Assembly (NCBI GenBank): GCA_006227775.1 | Contig: SBFV01000221.1 | Coordinates: 1 to 9,354, forward strand | Direction: 5' to 3' | Source: Gammaproteobacteria bacterium | GTDB taxonomy: Bacteria > Pseudomonadota > Gammaproteobacteria > Chromatiales > Chromatiaceae | DNA length: 9,354 nt | Shown here: positions 7,289 through 9,354 of the stretch, in pieces | Layout: every line of letters begins with the position of its first letter | Numbering within the stretch: position 1 is the stretch's first letter | The notes under the pieces: model-generated | What the model was told of the DNA's origin: nothing | Databases searched by the model: none | Seen by the model: only the letters and a program-made list of their open reading frames with translations | Program-made: the position numbers and the translations under genes

Positions 7289-8443
7289 ATGTATCGCTCC
7301 TCGACAGAGCCACCCACGGCCGCTATGGCCGGTGCTCCTGGCAATCTCCCACCGACGCAAGGAGTAGTCATGGTCGGTCTCTCGGGAGGCGTGGATTCCT
7401 CGGTGGCCGCTCTGCGATTACTGGAGCAGGGTCACAGCTTGGAAGGATTGTTCATGAAAAACTGGGAGGAGGACGACACACCGGGATACTGCGCCGCGGC
7501 GGCGGATCTGGCGGATGCGACTGCCGTGGCCCACTGTCTGGGTATCCCCCTCCATACCGTCAATTTCGCCACCGAGTACTGGGATCGCGTCTTCGCGGAA
7601 TTCCTCGCGGAATACCGGGCCAACCGCACCCCCAATCCGGACGTTCTCTGCAACCGCGAGATTAAATTCCGTGCCTTCCTGGACCATGCCCGGGGTCTGG
7701 GTGCCAATGGCATCGCCACCGGCCACTACGCCCGCCGGGTGACGGACGACCAAGGCCATCACCTCTTCCTCAGTCGCGACCCCGACAAGGACCAGACCTA
7801 TTTCCTGCACCTGCTGGACCAGGAGCAACTTGCCCATGCCTCCTTCCCGCTGGGAGATCTGCGCAAGGAGGAGGTGAGAACGCTGGCTCGGCGCGCCGGC
7901 CTCCCCACCGCCGCCAAGAAGGACAGCACGGGTATCTGCTTCATCGGCGAGCGTCGCTTTCGCGACTTTCTCGCCCGCTATGTTCCGCCGGACCCGGGCC
8001 CCATGGAGACCCCCGAGGGGGTTATTGTCGGTGAACATCAGGGCCTGGCCTATTACACCCTGGGCCAGCGCCAGGGTCTGGGTATCGGCGGCCTGACTGG
8101 CGGCGTGGAGGCCCCCTGGTTCGTCGCCGCTAAGGACGCCAGTCGCAACACCCTCATCGTCGTCCAGGGTCAGGATCACCCCCTGCTGTTCAGCCGGGGA
8201 CTCGCCGCGACCCACCTGCACTGGATAGCCGGGCATCCACCCCAGGACCCGCCCTTCCGCTGCGAGGCGCGCCTGCGGCATCGGCAGCCGTTGCAGCCCT
8301 GTCTGGTCGAGGACCTGGATGGGAATTCCGCCCGTCTGCGCTTTCTCCAGCCTCAGCGAGCCGTCACCCCTGGCCAGTCGGCGGTCCTTTACCGCGACGA
8401 GGAATGCTGGGGGGGTGGTGTCATCGCCGCCTCCTGGCCCTGA
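7289..8443 (+). CDS. mnmA: tRNA-specific 2-thiouridylase MnmA
   Basis: MnmA activates wobble U34 of tRNA-Lys, -Glu and -Gln with ATP and inserts sulfur from the IscS/Tus relay to make the 2-thio group of mnm5s2U. In the 384-residue reading the ATP-pyrophosphatase loop SGGVDSS is at 32–38, followed by LEGLFMKNWEEDD. The catalytic cysteines are Cys121 in NPDVLCN and Cys217 in GICFIGERRF. GEHQGLAYYTLGQRQGLGIGG (248–268) belongs to the central domain and TPGQSAVLY (360–368) to the C-terminal beta-barrel. The start is uncertain: ATG at 7289 and 7325 have poor ribosome sites but keep the whole first beta-strand, while ATG at 7370 has an ideal AAGGAG but begins only two residues before GLSGG. hflD follows after 260 bases; this pairing is common in gammaproteobacteria. 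Confidence 0.95.
   Translation: MYRSSTEPPTAAMAGAPGNLPPTQGVVMVGLSGGVDSSVAALRLLEQGHSLEGLFMKNWEEDDTPGYCAAAADLADATAVAHCLGIPLHTVNFATEYWDRVFAEFLAEYRANRTPNPDVLCNREIKFRAFLDHARGLGANGIATGHYARRVTDDQGHHLFLSRDPDKDQTYFLHLLDQEQLAHASFPLGDLRKEEVRTLARRAGLPTAAKKDSTGICFIGERRFRDFLARYVPPDPGPMETPEGVIVGEHQGLAYYTLGQRQGLGIGGLTGGVEAPWFVAAKDASRNTLIVVQGQDHPLLFSRGLAATHLHWIAGHPPQDPPFRCEARLRHRQPLQPCLVEDLDGNSARLRFLQPQRAVTPGQSAVLYRDEECWGGGVIAASWP
7359..7372 (+). promoter_or_regulatory. Strong internal ribosome binding site in mnmA
   Basis: AAGGAG (7359–7364) stands five bases before an in-frame ATG at 7370. In the longer frame these bases encode Gln-Gly-Val-Val with CAA, GGA and GTA codons, which look uncommon for this GC-rich gene. 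The site may mark the true or a second translation start, or be chance. Confidence 0.45.
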
Positions 8444-8481
8444 GGTGGGGAGTCTATTCCAGACTGGCCCGCAGACCCACC
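8444..8481 (+). terminator. Nested inverted repeats after mnmA
   Basis: Directly after the stop codon GGTGGG (8444–8449) can pair with CCCACC (8476–8481), enclosing AGTCT (8451–8455) paired with AGACT (8461–8465) around ATTCC. AGTCT has a competing partner in AGACCC. No U-tract follows. This could be a weak or Rho-dependent end of the mnmA message. Confidence 0.35.
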
Positions 8482-8517
8482 AGGATTAGCCGATGACATC
8501 TAGCCCGGCAATGGACA

Positions 8518-8535
8518 CCGAAAATCGATTCTCGG
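8518..8535. repeat. 18-bp imperfect palindrome upstream of hflD
   Basis: CCGA at 8518–8521 mirrors TCGG at 8532–8535, and AATCGATT lies in the centre at 8523–8530, with a single mismatched pair. The two-fold symmetry would suit a dimeric DNA-binding protein, and it lies about 75 bases before the candidate hflD -10. No regulator can be named; it might equally be part of the mnmA 3' region. Confidence 0.3.
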
Positions 8536-8608
8536 CCTTATCGGATGGGATCGGGTCTGGGGGGAATGACTTGAGGTCGGGGCCGGGCGGGTAGCGAGAG
8601 GGTTCGGG

Positions 8609-8614
8609 TATACT
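8609..8614 (+). promoter_or_regulatory. Candidate -10 of the hflD promoter
   Basis: TATACT at 8609–8614 is five of six to the -10 consensus and stands out in a G-rich surrounding. The 17-base position upstream (GGCGGG) is not a -35 element. Transcription would begin near 8621, leaving a leader of about 83 bases. hflD may also be read from mnmA. Confidence 0.35.
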
Positions 8615-8634
8615 GAACTTCATTGTTCCGGCCC

Positions 8635-8674
8635 GGAAAGACCGTAAAGGCCTTTCCCCTGGACAGGTTTTTTT
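8635..8674 (+). promoter_or_regulatory. Hairpin and T-run in the hflD leader
   Basis: GGAAAG (8635–8640) pairs with CTTTCC (8652–8657), with a palindromic AAAGGCCTTT (8646–8655) overlapping it. CCT/AGG (8658–8660 with 8665–8667) then leads straight into seven T (8668–8674). The order of stem and T-run recalls an intrinsic terminator, 29 bases before the hflD start. The stem next to the T-run is very short, so this is a weak candidate for an attenuator or for an end of mnmA transcription. Confidence 0.3.
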
Positions 8675-8703
8675 GCAGTTTCCTCAGTCTGACTGGCAAC
8701 GCC

Positions 8704-9330
8704 ATGACCTACACCGTCCAAGACCGGCTCATCGCCCTGGGAGCCATCTACCAGGCCACCCTCTGCGTACGTCGCATCGCCACCAAGGGCACCGTGGATA
8801 CGGACATCATGGAACCCTGCATTTATAGCCTCTTCCAGAAAGATGCCTCGACGCCGGCGGCGATCTTTGGCCCCCCCGGCTCCCTCGCTCCCGGCATACG
8901 CGAACTGGCCAATCAGCTTTCGGGAAAGACCGGCCGGGATCTGGAATTCACCCGCTACCTGCTCGCCCTGATCAAGCTGGAGTCGGTCCTCAACCGTCGT
9001 TCTTCCCTGGTGGAGCGTATTGGGCAAGGGATCGAGGAGGCACGCGCCAAGCTGACCCACTTTCCCCTCCTCCATCCCAACCTCCTGGCCCATTTGGCGG
9101 ACCTGTACAGCCAGACCATCAGCCAACTTCAGCCGCGAATCATGGTGCGGGGAGAACCCAATTACCTGCAAAACCCCGATAATCAGAACCGCATCCGAGC
9201 GCTCCTCCTGGCGGGTATCCGGGCGGCCTGGCTATGGCGGCAGATGGGTGGCAATCGTTGGAGGATCCTGTTTGGCCGACAGCAGTTTCTGGCTGCGGCC
9301 CAGACCTACCTCCGTTCCCAACTCCATTGA
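8704..9330 (+). CDS. hflD: High frequency lysogenization protein HflD homolog
   Basis: The 208-residue product matches the HflD (DUF489) family, 213 residues in E. coli. Family features are visible: the N-terminal helix with ALGAIYQATLCVRRIA (11–26), FG at 55–56, ELT-like EFTRYLLALIKLE (81–93), ISQLQPRIMVRGEP (139–152) and LLLAGIRAAWLW (167–178) followed by QMGGNRWRILFGR. In E. coli HflD is a peripheral inner-membrane protein that binds phage lambda CII and so affects lysogeny; its normal cellular role is unclear. I chose the ATG at 8704 because it fits the family; a TTG at 8623 would add 27 residues unlike HflD. No good ribosome site precedes 8704. In related genomes purB follows; the last 24 bases of the window are too short to show it. 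Confidence 0.94.
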   Translation: MTYTVQDRLIALGAIYQATLCVRRIATKGTVDTDIMEPCIYSLFQKDASTPAAIFGPPGSLAPGIRELANQLSGKTGRDLEFTRYLLALIKLESVLNRRSSLVERIGQGIEEARAKLTHFPLLHPNLLAHLADLYSQTISQLQPRIMVRGEPNYLQNPDNQNRIRALLLAGIRAAWLWRQMGGNRWRILFGRQQFLAAAQTYLRSQLH

Positions 9331-9354
9331 AACGCGTCATTGAGATGCATGGGC

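Noticed and set aside
7418..8281. Minus-strand open frame of 287 codons over mnmA
   Set aside because: Shadow of mnmA, whose SGGVDSS and both catalytic cysteines are intact on the plus strand.
9331..9354. Possible start of purB after hflD
   Set aside because: Expected from synteny, but only 24 bases remain and no ribosome site or recognisable PurB start is visible.

Overview
The window is a compact, GC-rich (roughly 60% G+C by eye) stretch of bacterial core genome. The protein sequences (IF-1, ClpA, ClpS, CspD-like protein, Icd, MnmA, HflD) are closest in wording to gammaproteobacterial versions. The order icd – cspD – clpS – clpA – infA with mnmA and hflD beside icd is the order I remember from Pseudomonas-type genomes, where purB follows hflD. 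I cannot name the genus; a purple-sulfur-bacterium-like gammaproteobacterium is a guess. I see no mobile element, CRISPR array, rRNA or tRNA gene, defence locus or biosynthetic cluster.

Layout. 1–1512 (minus, 3' end outside the window): a fused aminoglycoside-phosphotransferase-like / P-loop kinase protein. 1651–1854 (plus): a 67-residue DUF2892/YgaP-type membrane protein, divergent from the first gene and followed by a strong hairpin. 2105–2323 (plus): infA, with an extended -10 promoter. 2483–4762 (minus): clpA, convergent with infA across a 159-base hairpin-rich gap. 4792–5115 (minus): clpS, 29 bases upstream of clpA and probably in one operon with it. 5434–5640 (plus): a CspD-like cold-shock protein, divergent from clpS, with a structured leader in front and a 12-bp-stem terminator behind. 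5827–7083 (minus): icd, convergent with cspD. 7289–8443 (plus): mnmA, divergent from icd across a very AT-rich promoter segment. 8704–9330 (plus): hflD, after a 260-base gap with palindromes and a candidate promoter.

How the genes work together. ClpS and ClpA form one proteolytic machine: ClpS binds N-degron substrates and hands them to ClpA, which unfolds them for ClpP (not in the window). IF-1 starts translation, CspD-like protein binds single-stranded nucleic acid, and MnmA makes the 2-thio group of wobble uridine in tRNA, so most of the region serves protein synthesis and turnover. Icd is the TCA-cycle NADP-isocitrate dehydrogenase, and HflD is a membrane-associated regulator commonly linked to mnmA and purB.

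I did not find a new system. The points worth a second look are regulatory or about start sites: a multi-hairpin leader that could hide the cspD ribosome binding site; a perfect Shine-Dalgarno sequence inside the 5' part of the longest mnmA frame; the AT-rich icd/mnmA promoter island; and the unexplained gaps before infA and before hflD.
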